A stretch of 64,000 nucleotides of DNA from Thuidium tamariscinum (Eukaryota; Streptophyta; Bryopsida; Hypnales; Thuidiaceae). This document shows, piece by piece, positions 24,584-35,784 of the stretch. The position numbers were made by a program, and so were the translations under genes. The notes under the pieces are model-generated. The model had not been told where the DNA came from. It made no database searches and was given only the letters and a program-made list of their open reading frames with translations. The stretch spans positions 13,764,001 to 13,828,000 of the forward strand of contig OX344752.2 in the NCBI GenBank assembly GCA_947034885.2, written 5' to 3'. Each line of letters opens with the position of its first letter. Position 1 is the stretch's first letter.

Positions 24584-26572
24584 CTAGTCCATGACTCTTC
24601 TAACCACGAAGTAAGAGTCGGCCATCAGTGAAAACTGAAGTAAATGTCCTTTCTCCAAGCGATTCTCCTTCACAAATCTGCTCCATCCAGTAACTAGCAA
24701 GTCTACCCTATATCTCGTTCCTGGCCTGCTCCGACATTTAATGACATGAGTCCAAGAATTTTCGTGTATTCCTTGGAGTTTGATAGGAGACTTAATGTGC
24801 CTGGCATGGATCCTCAAAAAGCGCTCTGGAAATCCCTGCACGTCGACGGATTAAAATCAATGTAGGAAAGTTCAAAATAGGTGGAAAATAGGAAGGAAGC
24901 ATCTCAACTAAAATGAAAAAAAGAAGCAAACTGCAATGTTATATACATCAATTCCTTCCCATCTTAAAAGAATTCTCCAGAGTCTCATAGTGCGGCAATT
25001 TGCATCTTGGAACTAATAGCAAATTTGAGTTTAATAGTAACAAAACTTACAAACTGTCCAGAATTCGTCGTCCGAGGATCACGATCAAATCGTCCAATGT
25101 TGGAGGCCGTCATTCGTTTGCGGAAGAAAGGAACCACGCGGTGATTTTGCCACGGATTGGCAAATCGTGAAGGTCTGGCCCTCGAATCGCTCGTGGGCTC
25201 CCTCTTGTGCACTCGGCGGTAGTCGAAGTGACTGGCATTCGGTGATGGTGTGGCCCTCCTCTCCCTCGATTCTCTCATGAGCTCCTCTCTCTTAACATGC
25301 ATGCGGTGATAGTCGAATTGACTCGCAGACTGTGGTGGTGTGGCCCACCTCTCCCTCTCAACACTCATGAGCTCCTCGGCTCTCTTAACATGCACGCGGT
25401 GATAGTTGAAGTAACTCGCAGACTGTGATCGTGTGACCCTCCTCTCCCTCATATCGCGAATGGGCTCCTTGTGCACGCGGTGATAGTCGAATTGACTCGC
25501 AGACTGTGGCGGTGTGGCCCACCCCTCACTCTCAACACTCATGAGCTCCTCGGCTCTCTTAACATGCACGCCGTGATAGTTGAAGTGACTCGCAGACTGT
25601 GATCGTGTGACCCTCCTCTCCCTCATATCGCGAATGGCATCCTTCTTGTGCACGCGGTGATAGTCGAAGTGACTCGCAGACTGTGGTGGTGTGGCCCTCC
25701 CCTCCCTCGTAACACTGGTGGGCGTCCTCTTGTGCACGCGGCGATAATCGTCGAAGTGACTGGCGTTCGGCGGTGGTGTGGCCTCGCCGTTTCTCGTGAA
25801 GGGCTTCTTGCGCTCCTGTTGATGGTGCGACGGAGAGGGGAAACGAGAGCCACTGTCGTTTTCTTCATCACTGGAGGCACTGTCATTCCCGTCTGCGTAA
25901 AGTGGAACCCCCTGACGCCCACGAAACAAGTAAACTTCGAACTCTGACCTTATACCCTCCTGGAGAACAAAGATCAACGAATCGCCCACCTTGAGCCCAT
26001 TGCCAATCACGAAAGCATAGAAACCACCACAAATGACTACTCTTCCTAATTCACTGACGCTGAGTCGCACAGCCCATGGCCTTCCGGAATTTCCTCGCGA
26101 TAAATGTTTCCGAAGGGTGACCCATTGCTCAATCTTGTCACCGTTCTCGCGCACAAACTGTGCTGGCAGTGACTACAAGAAACAGAAAACGAGCAACAAG
26201 AACTTCTTTAGCATTCCCTAGAACGTACCACCAGAGTATATATAGTTACATGGTAATATATAAGGTTTCAATTGACAAGAAAAGTGCAGCAGTCAGCAAG
26301 AGCTTCATTATCTAGCACCACCGAATTGTCAATAGAAATTAATAGAGGGTTTCAATTGTCGGGAACAGTGCAGCAGGCAGGCATTTTCAATTCCATGAAC
26401 GTACCAGCATAGCTGTTTTTATGTCGCTGCTAATCTGGATTGCTGTCTTTGTGAGTGTCTTCTCGAAGAAGATGCACCTCGAGCGCTCCAGCTCTCTCCG
26501 AACATATGCCTTGTTGTGTACCTCAGGCTGTCGCCTTGGAGGACTCCGAAAGGACTCCGCTCCTCGCTTCAT
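24584..26572 (-). CDS. REM-like protein with two B3 domains and a tandem-repeat linker (B3 copy 1)
   Basis: Three exons, 26572-26405, 26172-25051 and 24835-24584 (stop TAG), join in phase 0 at GT-AG sites and give 513 residues. The first B3 domain spans about 57-142 (LPAQFVRENGDKIEQWVTL, GRPWAVRL, FVIGNGLKVGDSLIF). The second fills exon 3, about 431-513 (FPERFLRIHARH, WSRFVKENRLEKGH, LQFSL). B3 domains bind DNA in the major groove, so a nuclear regulator is likely. Between them lie an acidic Ser-rich stretch (about 150-165) and seven copies of a roughly 20-30-residue repeat with core ATPPQSASHFDYHRVHK (about 183-378). The basic, His- and Arg-rich repeats have no known function to me. The start is the first ATG; an upstream TTG in frame is ignored. 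Paralogues lie at 43801-45072 and at the right edge. Confidence 0.87.
25207..25794 (-). repeat. Coding tandem repeat in the B3 copy 1 linker
   Basis: Seven units encode the S/A-S-x-F-[DN]-Y-[HR]-R-V-H core. At DNA level there is a higher-order unit of about 175 bp: the block at about 25374-25545 recurs at about 25546-25720 with few changes, which suggests unequal exchange of paired units. Confidence 0.85.
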
Positions 26573-27095
26573 GATCGATAGAAGTCGCTGCGTACTGAGT
26601 GTGTGATCGAATACCAAAACCTGCAGCTAGCTTTCAAGCTTGATCGACTCTACCTGCACGCAAGCTCTCTGCGCTCGATCTGTTCTGCACTAGCTCTCCG
26701 GAATCAGAACAACACTGATAGCCCGTAGTGTATCGATCGAACGCGCGCTTCGTTTCCTTGGCATTTTTCTACGAGACAGTCCGAGCTAGCTCAACTTGAT
26801 GCCAGTCTACAGCGAAGAACGTACCTGAGCTAGCTAGTACGTGGATTAGCATGCACGGGGAGCGAAGGACCTTGCTTTCAGTTTGTGCGGATAGTGATCG
26901 GTAGTGAAGGTCGGAAGGACGATATTATCTACAGGTGAGCTCCAGCACTAGAGGTGCATGTATGCATGCCCCAGACGTCCATTTCCGCCGGGGACGTCCG
27001 ACCCTGCTCATCGAGTAACCGGCCGTTACTTGGCAAGGACATACAGTGGGAGCTTCTACATGCAGTACCTCGCCTTGGCCATTCAAACTTACTCA
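26573..27095 (-). promoter_or_regulatory. Upstream region of B3 copy 1
   Basis: The sequence is rich in GATC, AGCT and GCTAGC-type palindromes. CACTAGAGGTGCA at about 26947 and its exact inverse TGCACCTCTAGTG at about 27164 form a 13-bp inverted pair. No gene is seen. Confidence 0.4.
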
Positions 27096-27487
27096 TTAGA
27101 GAAAATATGAACTCTGTGGAGGGCCGTCAGACTTTGACAAGCCAGTCTATTACTACACCTGTACTGCACCTCTAGTGAGTTATAGAAAGGACGAAATTAT
27201 TGACAGATATGCCTTTCAGCTTGTGTGAATATCTTAAGCATCTCTTCTTTTTTAATTCTAGATCTGTCAGGGACAGATGATAGGTTCCCTCTTTCGCAGT
27301 CCACTTGGAAGCTGGAAGCTGCAACTTGAATTTTTTTTGTATTTCCTTTACGATTAAATGCTCTGACAACAATAAAACTAACACGAACATCAATAGGGGA
27401 AAAAACTGTCAAAATGAAAATAAATCTTTTTGATGGGTCTCTCCGGCAGCTCTTAGCGGCCCTCCGGAGAGTCTATATTTTCTCTAA
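27096..27487. mobile_element. TIR element upstream of B3 copy 1
   Basis: The left end TTAGAGAAAATATGAACTC followed by GGAGGGCCGTC is inverted at the right as GGCCCTCCGGAGAGTC then TATATTTTCTCTAA. The TIR is about 30 bp and the element 392 bp. A second copy lies upstream of B3 copy 2 at 46314-46668, sharing GACTTTGACAAGCC and TTCAGCTTGTGTGAATATCTT-type blocks. Confidence 0.75.
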
Positions 27488-27721
27488 TGTCGTTTAATAA
27501 GGATATAAATGAAGCAAAAATATGCACAATCTCAAGAAACAATTTGGATGCTAGTTATTTATCTCAATTTCATCAAATTTATCATACAAAAATTGTGTCA
27601 TTTTAAAAGTCAAGCGTTGGTTTGGATGAATGAAAAGTTTTGTGGTCATGAAAGCCTTTGGAAATTGGAACCCTAATCTCTATTCATCATCAAGAATTGA
27701 GTTATTGGAACACTAAGTGAT

Positions 27722-28277
27722 GGGTGAATGCAAGAAACACTAGTACTATTTTGTGTCATAAGGCATGTGCTAATGTGTTTTTTGGCCATAACTTTTGTTT
27801 TTTAATTCTAAATGATTTGAAATTTATAGGAAAGGTACTCGTGACTATTTTGCAGTTTGTCTAATTTTTTTGTAATTTTTAAAAATATTCAACTATTTAA
27901 AAATAGACCCCAATTGAATGTCACAAATACTAATTTGGAGGTTTCTAGTACTATGAAATACCTTTTTTTTAATGATTTTAAGCTCAAATTTGGATGAAAT
28001 GGTCCCCTAATAGACTTTTAGATTTCCAAAAAAGAAATTTAAAAAAAAGTTATTTTTATGTGGTGTACAAGTCTACAAAGTGAGCTTCCTTCTATGTTTT
28101 CTTAGAAACATGTAAAAAATGATTTCGGTGATTTTTTGGATGAATAACCATCTCCATAAAGTTTTTGAAAATAGTTCTCCTACTTAGAGATTTTTTAAAC
28201 AAATTTTCTTTAATGGTTTCTTCATCTTAAAGGTGTTTATATTAGTTATATAATACAAGTGTTTCTTGCATTCACCC
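27722..28277. mobile_element. TIR element with GGGTGAATGCAAGAAACAC termini
   Basis: GGGTGAATGCAAGAAACACT at the left faces AGTGTTTCTTGCATTCACCC at the right. The element is 556 bp with no ORF. It is related to 31009-31741 by termini and by the following ACTATTTTG-GTCA block. Confidence 0.75.
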
Positions 28278-28736
28278 TAGTTCAAAATTTGACATGTGAA
28301 TATGTGATAGACAATATGTTCTCTTTTGGAGCAATTTTCATCAATTTGCACCAAAGTAGTAATGTGGGACTCTACACCAAAGTCTTTGGATTATAAATGA
28401 TTAGATTTTTGATGAAATTGCAAAAAAAAATTTAATTAAAAAAAATCTGGGATGAAATTGCCAAATCATAGATGAAAACTAAAATCATGGATTTGAAGCA
28501 TGTGCTAATTATTGTGATATTTTTAATCTAATATGAGTGAATGAATGCTAAAATTAGCCAATAGGAGCACCACTACAACATTTAATACTATCAATTTGGC
28601 ACTTAATAAAAATGAAATTAAAATAATAAAAATACAGAAAGTAAGGATTTTGATCCAAGTTTTGGTCACATTGATTTCACAAAGAATTTTCAAAATACTT
28701 TCACATTATAATGAACATCTATATTTTCAAATGCAT
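28278..28736. other. AT-rich spacer
   Basis: No gene or clear repeat boundary is seen. Confidence 0.5.
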
Positions 28737-29687
28737 TTAATCCCTAAAGTGTGAGACTATTGTCTCCTCAAAGGACAAAATGAATTTGGAATAAGTTCTT
28801 ATGAGTTATAATTTCAAGTTTGGGAGAAACCTTTTGAAATTTTTTCATCAAATAGAAAAATTGATTAATAGCTTTGTAGGAATATAATTTTTATTTCAAT
28901 TCGTGATCGGGGATAAGAGTTATATATCACAAAAAGTTCAAATTTTCATTCGACAGGCAACAAATTTCTTTTGCTAAAAGTCTAAATTATTATTTTCTTG
29001 ATTCTTGAAATAATATACTTTTACCTACATGTGAAGCTTTGATTCATTCTATTTGTACTTGTAATGAGAAAGTAATGGACAATCATGTTTTTCAAGCAAT
29101 CTAAACATCTTATTGAAAAAGTAACTTATAGGATTCATTTCTAAATGCAATTTTCACAATTTTTCCCAAAAAGTCGTTGGACAAGGTAACATTTAGTACT
29201 TGCTAGAGCAATCTCACCATTCAAATTAATTTTTTTTCAATTCCATCTTAGAGCTACTAGCCTACTAACCATTTAATTTTCTTTCAATCTTAGACCTACT
29301 TCTATTTAACAATTTTATTTTAAATGGAAATCAAGTGGATTTTTGTAAATTTTTTTTCCCTAGAGTCTCAATTCAATTTTTTAACTCAAAATTTCATAAA
29401 TTTAGATTCTATAGTGCAATTTTCTCTTACAAATGACCGTCAAAGTCATCTAAAATTGCAAACCACAATTCAAAAAAACTTATTTTTCCAACTTTTAATG
29501 CAAGCTCATGTTTTCAAATCTATTCAATCAAACTAGATGAAATTTTACAATATGCTTTCAATCAAGTTAAGTACAAAATCCTACGATTAGATTCTTAAGA
29601 ATTTTTTTTTCCTTAGGTGAATGCAATTGAAATGGCAGTTTCGAGAGATTTTTGAAAAAAAAATGGCCTTGGTCCTTCAGATGTTAA
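28737..29687 (+). mobile_element. TTAA element, subfamily I copy 2
   Basis: It is bounded by TTAA at both sides and full length (951 bp). Its termini are eroded, with TTAATCCCTAAAGTG at the left and CCTTCAGATGTTAA at the right. It has the same internal order as 16088-17012. Confidence 0.75.
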
Positions 29688-31008
29688 AATGTTGGGCCAT
29701 GACAACTCCTGAATGTCCAAACAAATTCACATTGGGTCTATTGTGTCAATTTGAGCTTACTAAATAGAAAAATATGAAATTGAAATAAGTTGGGGAAAAT
29801 TTAGAGTGTTTGATTTGGTCATTTGGAGTTGAGCTGATGAACACACTATAATAGTTTGGCCCATTCTAATGATAAGTGATTTTACAAAATCAACAAACTT
29901 TGACTATTTCTGAAACCTCACATTTAATAATAATATTTCTTTTTGTGAATATATGTCAAATTCACATTATTTTCCTTTCTTTTTAAGAAAATACAAGTTG
30001 AATTTCACACTTGCATATCAATCAGATAATTTGAAAAAGCAACGAATAATTGCTCCAACATAAATAAGTGCTGAATATATTCCAAGAGTTACTTTGTTCC
30101 ATTTGAAGCGGAATCTTTTGGATTTATATTAGATTCTTCTTTTCTAAGGGGATGAAGTTAGTAAATTGCAATAAAGTCTTGGAATAAATTTGTACTTTGG
30201 AATTATGGAGTAATAAACAAACCTTGAATGAGTAAATGCCGGCATTGCTAATGCCATTTCACCATTGAAGTTATTCTCAATTTCAAACTTCATATAGAAT
30301 AAAGTAAATGAGCCCATTTCAAATACAAATGGGAGCAAGCCAATAAGGCCCTTGTGGACAAAATCATAATGGTGGTTTACATTTAAGTTTTGAAAATATT
30401 GTTCCAATTACTAAGTAATATGATTTTGTCTACAATGAACTTTCTCCCATTTTGCCTATATTGGGCTCACTTACCTTAGTCCAAGGTCCATAAACTAACT
30501 AAGTTTCAAATGTGTCTTCTATCTAGGAAGGAGTGACATGTTCCTTACAATATCTATTATTGTCATTGATGAATTAGGTGAGCTTAATTACAAAAATTGT
30601 TTATGGACCTCCTACGTTTAGTCAAAAATTAGTCTATATTGGAAGACACAATGTCACTAGGTGTACATAATATGGTAGATATCAAATCTTTAGGGAGCAT
30701 GGAAGCAAGAAGGCAAATCCAAATCTAACACTGCTCAATGTTGTGGAAGAAATGCAATTTGCACATTACAGTTTGTATATCTTTTGTGTACTTTGTACAT
30801 TGAGTGCATAGCAAGTGCATATAAATATGAAAATGGCATTGGTGTTAAAATTGAGAATCCAATATAGGAAGAGGCTCGAAAATCAACCAGGCATTGATAA
30901 ACCACCCTTGTAAAAATGCCTAAAACATTGCAAAGGTTTTACTGAAATGGAACAAAATGTGTACACTCAAAAATTGCAGTCATAAGTACATGCTTTTAGA
31001 GTGCTCAT
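29688..31008. other. AT-rich repeat desert
   Basis: I see no gene. An imperfect inverted pair (GGTCCATAAAC near 30486 and GTTTATGGACC near 30600) followed by CTCCTACGTTTAG suggests a decayed TA-type MITE. Confidence 0.4.
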
Positions 31009-31741
31009 GGGTGATTGCAAGAAAGACCGGTACTATTTTGCGTCACACTTTGAATGACGGAGTTGTTATCGATTATAACTTTTAAAGTATGAACCATATT
31101 AACTTGAAATTTTGACTAAAGATGTCTGACATGACAACAATAAATTTCCTTATTTTTCATAAATTTTCAAAAATCATTTTATAATTAAATTTCAATTAAG
31201 CTAATTTGTCACACTTTGCGGTTTAGGGGTTTTTAGTACTGGGGAGAATCCAAAATTAATTATCTAAAGCTGAAATTTTTGTGGCCTATTCCTATACTAG
31301 GTAGGCATGTTTCTACCAAAGGAAATCTCAAAAATCATTATTCTCTTTCCTCTACATGTGTGCGAACAGGCCTCCCTTGCGCGCATACTTTTGAACATTT
31401 AAGATGGTTTTGAGATCATTCTTTTGGTGAAATCTCTTCATCATAAAGTTTTCTCCAATTTCCAATTTTTAGTTTTTTTTTAAATTCTTTTTCCTATTTT
31501 TTACAAATTAAAATGTCAAAGTACCCATTTTCATGAAAATTTGCACTTTTCTAGTTCTCCTACTTAGAGAATTTTTCTACACTTTTCCTTCCTAGGGTAC
31601 CTTCTTCTTATAGGTATGTACATAAAACATATTTTTTACATTTTTTAAAAATTGTTTTTCTAATTATATAGTACTCCCGAAAATTTCAGCAGTACTGTGG
31701 AAAACGCTACATAAATCGGTTGGTCTTTCTTGCAATGACCC
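31009..31741. mobile_element. TIR element with GGGTGATTGCAAGAAAGACC termini
   Basis: The 733-bp element has GGGTGATTGCAAGAAAGACC at the left and GGTCTTTCTTGCAATGACCC at the right. TCAT directly abuts both ends (31005-31008 and 31742-31745) and may be the target duplication. It has no ORF. Confidence 0.75.
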
Positions 31742-32759
31742 TCATCAATTGAAAAGGCTAAGTTCAATGTGCACTCTTTGCTTATATGTGAGTAGCTAAA
31801 AACTTGGAGTTGTTAATGAGTTGTTAATTAATTGAGGTGTATGCATTGACTTGTTCTATTTGTAGTGCCACCAAAATTTAATCAAAACTTATTAATTTTT
31901 ACTAACAATGCATCATTTTGGACATTTTGTTGATGTATTGAAAAACTTCTATGCACATTCTTAGCATTCAATTAATCAATTTTTGCAATGACTTGTTCAA
32001 TCCAAACACATGTGTTCATTGATTATCACTGTAGCCTATGCACTGGAATTGTGACCTACATACCTTCATCCAATTTCCAAAATTTATGATTAAAATCTCT
32101 ACTGCAGTGCTTCTAATTTCTCTTCCAACCAACAATACAAAAATAAAAATTGGAAAGACATATTTTTCCTTTACATGGATGGATTCTAAACCTTCTCCCT
32201 TATCATTAGCTCTCGTTCATGCAATGCTAGCACAATCATGGTAGTGATTGTATTGTTAAGAATAAGTTATTTTTCTTCTTTGATAAGTATCTAAAGTAGG
32301 TGCACCCAAAAGCACTAGAAATTGGGTTGTGGGTAATTGGATATTAAGAGTGTTGAATAGAGGATGCTAAGAAGAAGAAAAGAAAGAGTAGCGGTGTACA
32401 GAAGGAATGGAACCGCAAAAAAATTTCAATTCCCTGTAAATTTCAAACTGTAGTAGGGGTACAAAGTTCTAGCAATAGGATCCTTGAAAGCGCTCATAGG
32501 GTGTATTTAAAAGGACCTCTGACAATGAAGAATGTGCACTCCGAAGTTGGCAAAAACAACCAACAACAAGCCAAAAAAGGTCTCATGGACATTGAATATG
32601 GTATGCCACCCAAACGACAATTGGCACCTAGGAGCCTTGTTAGAGCTTAAGTCCTCTTATTCTATGACATTGGGAGCAATTTTTACCATATGTTGGAACC
32701 ATTTCAATGCTATTTATAGGTGGCGCTTTTCAAGTACCAAGTAATAATGGATGTACCTA
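31742..32759. other. AT-rich spacer
   Basis: No gene is recognised. A 70-codon frame at 32532-32744 has no family resemblance. Confidence 0.4.
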
Positions 32760-33040
32760 CTATACAAGAAAACTCTAACAATCAATGTACAAAAGCTTTG
32801 CCTACAACCATTTAACACTACGCATATCTCTCAAGATCATAAATCATGGAGATCTTTAAGAATTAATGTTCAGCACACAATAAACTCTAAACCACAAGGA
32901 AATTCTCCTCCCTCATTCCGCTAAGTTAGAATTGAAATTATGTTGTCATCTGAAGTTGATAATGCCCAGCGTCCACTTGGGAGGGCAAGCCGCAAAAATT
33001 GCCATTTGATTGAGTCTGCTCACATAAGTTAAGGTAGCCA
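32760..33040 (-). repeat. Relic of the B3-gene downstream flank
   Basis: It is clearly homologous to 42990-43240, downstream of B3 copy 2, and its core GAAATTATGTTGTCATCTGA matches GCTGCCATCTGAAATT near 63130. No B3 coding sequence accompanies it, so it is either a remnant of a lost B3 copy or a piece carried by a transposon. Confidence 0.7.
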
Positions 33041-34611
33041 ACCCATTTTTTTATCACCCCCTATTTCCAATCTATAGGTTGCTTCATTTCTGTGAAGTTG
33101 TGGTGTAGCTCCTCGAGCAATTGTGGCACATTAGGATTGGTTGTAAGGCTCTCATAAATGCAATCACCCCTTGGTTGATTTGCAATCAACCTATGGTCAG
33201 AATTAGTAAGGTCTACATTACTATTATAGGTCAAGAAGAATCTTCTACTAAAAAATTCATAGTAATAACACTTTGTATAATAAAATTTTAGAAAAATGTG
33301 CTATCCTTCTAAATTCTATTTTTGTATGTGGGGAAAATTTTGCAATAAAAAAAACTGCACTCTAACTATGCATAATTGCTTAAGTAATTGGAAATAGGTA
33401 GAGCTAATACAACTATTAGCCATTCAAACAAATTGATTTGGTCAAATTAGCTCTTCAATTCTTTGACATCCATATTAAGGACAATAATAAACCAAAGGTT
33501 TGTAGGTGATGTATATTCGAACTTCTCATTCATCTAATATTTGAATCTTGAAAAGATAACATTTATTAGTGACCAATTTCATGAGATTGTAGTAAATGAT
33601 ATTTGTGTACAAAGATATAAATAAAAATATGCCAAAAATCACATGCTAGCATAGTTGTTCATAGTTTTCATTTTATAGTTCAAACTCAAGTTCAAACTAT
33701 ATAGAAAGAAGAGTGGCACTACCATCTCTAAAATTCATCAAAATCCATCAATAACCATAAAATAAACTAGAAATACCTTTCAATCTATTTTCAAGATATA
33801 ATATTTTTTTAATTGAAAAGTAGGATTCTTACAAGATATTTTTGAGTTGAAATATACAATGGATACTCCATGATGCAACATGGAAGACAATTGTCTACCC
33901 TTATTGACCCATAGTATATACTAATTTATTACTTACAAACCACTTACAAACCACTTACTTTTTAAAATCCATTCATTGTTCTCATGGACTAACAAGAGTG
34001 AAAATGTGCCTTTCCAAAGAAATAAGTGCACAACTAAAGGAATTGAGAAAATTACCAAGTGCCACAAGTTTCCTATTTCCATATACAATCAATACATGCT
34101 TGTATGGATATAATTATTATTCTCTCTTATAAACAAAGTGTATAGTGTATAATGTATTAACTTCTAAAAGACAATAAGTTCTAGTAAAGTTTTTGGAAGG
34201 TTTGAGTAGGTTCATACGAAGTAATTTTAAGCAAATAAAAGTGTTTTAAAAAAAATGGGATCTTCTATAAACTTTGTAAAAAACAGTTTTTTTTCCAATT
34301 AGATGCCTAAATCAAAAGTTATGGTACTTGAAAGTTTAGAGGCCTTTGGAACATTGTGCTAATAAAGAATAAAAAGAATTAGGCAAGCAATGGATTTTTT
34401 TCATTAATTTTGAATGTTTATATCATGTAACCTATGAAGCTAAATGGGTTGAATTTTTCTTAAACATTTTAAAAATAGTATAGGAAAGTATGATGTGGTT
34501 GAATATATATTCTAATGTTCATTCAAATGCCAAGTGATTGCAAGAATGGACTACTGATTTTGTTGTACTTTTGTAGGAAGTACTATAATTTTTTTTTAAA
34601 TCTACACCTTA
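33041..34611. other. AT-rich repeat desert
   Basis: No gene is seen. AGTGATTGCAAGAATGGACT near 34530 resembles the terminus of the GGGTGATTGCAAG elements, so a decayed copy may end here. Confidence 0.4.
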
Positions 34612-34860
34612 AAATATGTTGTTGTTGTTTGTTTTATTTGTTACGTTGAGATCTCCTAGACTATGTAGCTATGCACCTCCTGATCACGTTCTTGGTACCA
34701 TAGAAAAATTATTGGCAAGGAAAGGTGCACAAGTTTTGTTTCATGGCATTCCAACCTATAGTGTGAAAGTTATCAAATTTCAAAGTATTTATGGATCAAA
34801 AAGTCAAAAATTTACTTTTACTTTGATTTTGACTATATCAACAACATAAGACACACTAGT
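34612..34860 (+). repeat. Dispersed repeat 'R', copy B
   Basis: It is about 250 bp and begins at a TTAA (CACCTTAAAATATG). It holds GTTACGTTGAGATCTCC, a GGTGCACAAGTTTTG box and GTGTGAAAGTTATCAAATTT, and ends near CACACTAGTTTA. One frame (34616-34849) is open throughout and resembles the frames of the copies at 59.4 and 60.6 kb. Confidence 0.7.
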
Positions 34861-35582
34861 TTAATCCTTAATGGATCAAGTTGATAAATTTAGCAATATA
34901 ACAATTTTGCCCAGATATGTTGCCGTGCAATGAGGGATTTGCCTCTAAAAATCACAAGGATTCTAACTGCAACTAAGAATGACTTAAAAATAGAAAAATT
35001 TGGAGTAGTACAGAAATTTTTAATCTTCTATCTTATTTGATCTCTAGGGGGGTTCACAAGTCTAAGTAGGGATAAGAAAGCACATGATACAGAATGGGTG
35101 AAACCAAGAGCATACCACAAGATACCACTAGTGAATATGGCTTCTAAACTTTCAATATGCTCTACTAGTCATCAATTCAATCCCATCATGAGAAGAAAAC
35201 AATTCTTGACCATGTGGGCCATTGATCCCACTTCGTCACTACGACATAAAATGAGGTTGAGGAGTAGAATGATCCACACTACTCACAAGAACAAAATTTA
35301 CAAAGAAATGAAAGTTACAAGCCACAATATATAAGTCTTCAAAGTTCTTCCCACTCCAAACTTCAACAACAATTTTTTGGTTGAACTTTGAATTTGTGTC
35401 ATTGTTGTTTCAAGAGTCCAATTTAAATGAGTGATAACATTTTAAAAGTTAACACAAAATTGTATTTTTCTTCCAATTTCAATTCATTCTAACATTTAGT
35501 CCAACTTTTATGACTTCCAAAAGTTCCAGCTCTTAAAATTAAAGGCAACAAATCCCATTCCATTTTGACTCATAACTCACTT
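34861..35582. other. AT-rich spacer
   Basis: No gene is recognised. Confidence 0.45.
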
Positions 35583-35784
35583 CACTACAAGAAAAAGGGG
35601 TGTTTTAAGTAGTGTCCTAGACATCACGTCTTTTAAGTAATGTCTTTTAAGTAAGGTTTTAAATAAATTTTACTAAAACGACAGTCTTTTTAGTAAAATT
35701 TTACTTAAAACCTTACTTAAAAGACATTACTTAAAAGACGTGATGTCTAGGACACTACTTAAAACACCCCTTTCTCTTGTAGTG
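35583..35784. mobile_element. Near-perfect palindromic CACTA MITE
   Basis: The 202-bp element starts CACTACAAGAAAAAGGGG and ends CCCCTTTCTCTTGTAGTG. The arms of about 95 bp are nearly identical when inverted, with only a handful of mismatches and a tiny central loop. A perfect 3-bp target duplication, CTT, flanks it (35580-35582 and 35785-35787). The termini and TSD length identify the CACTA (En/Spm) superfamily. Confidence 0.92.
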
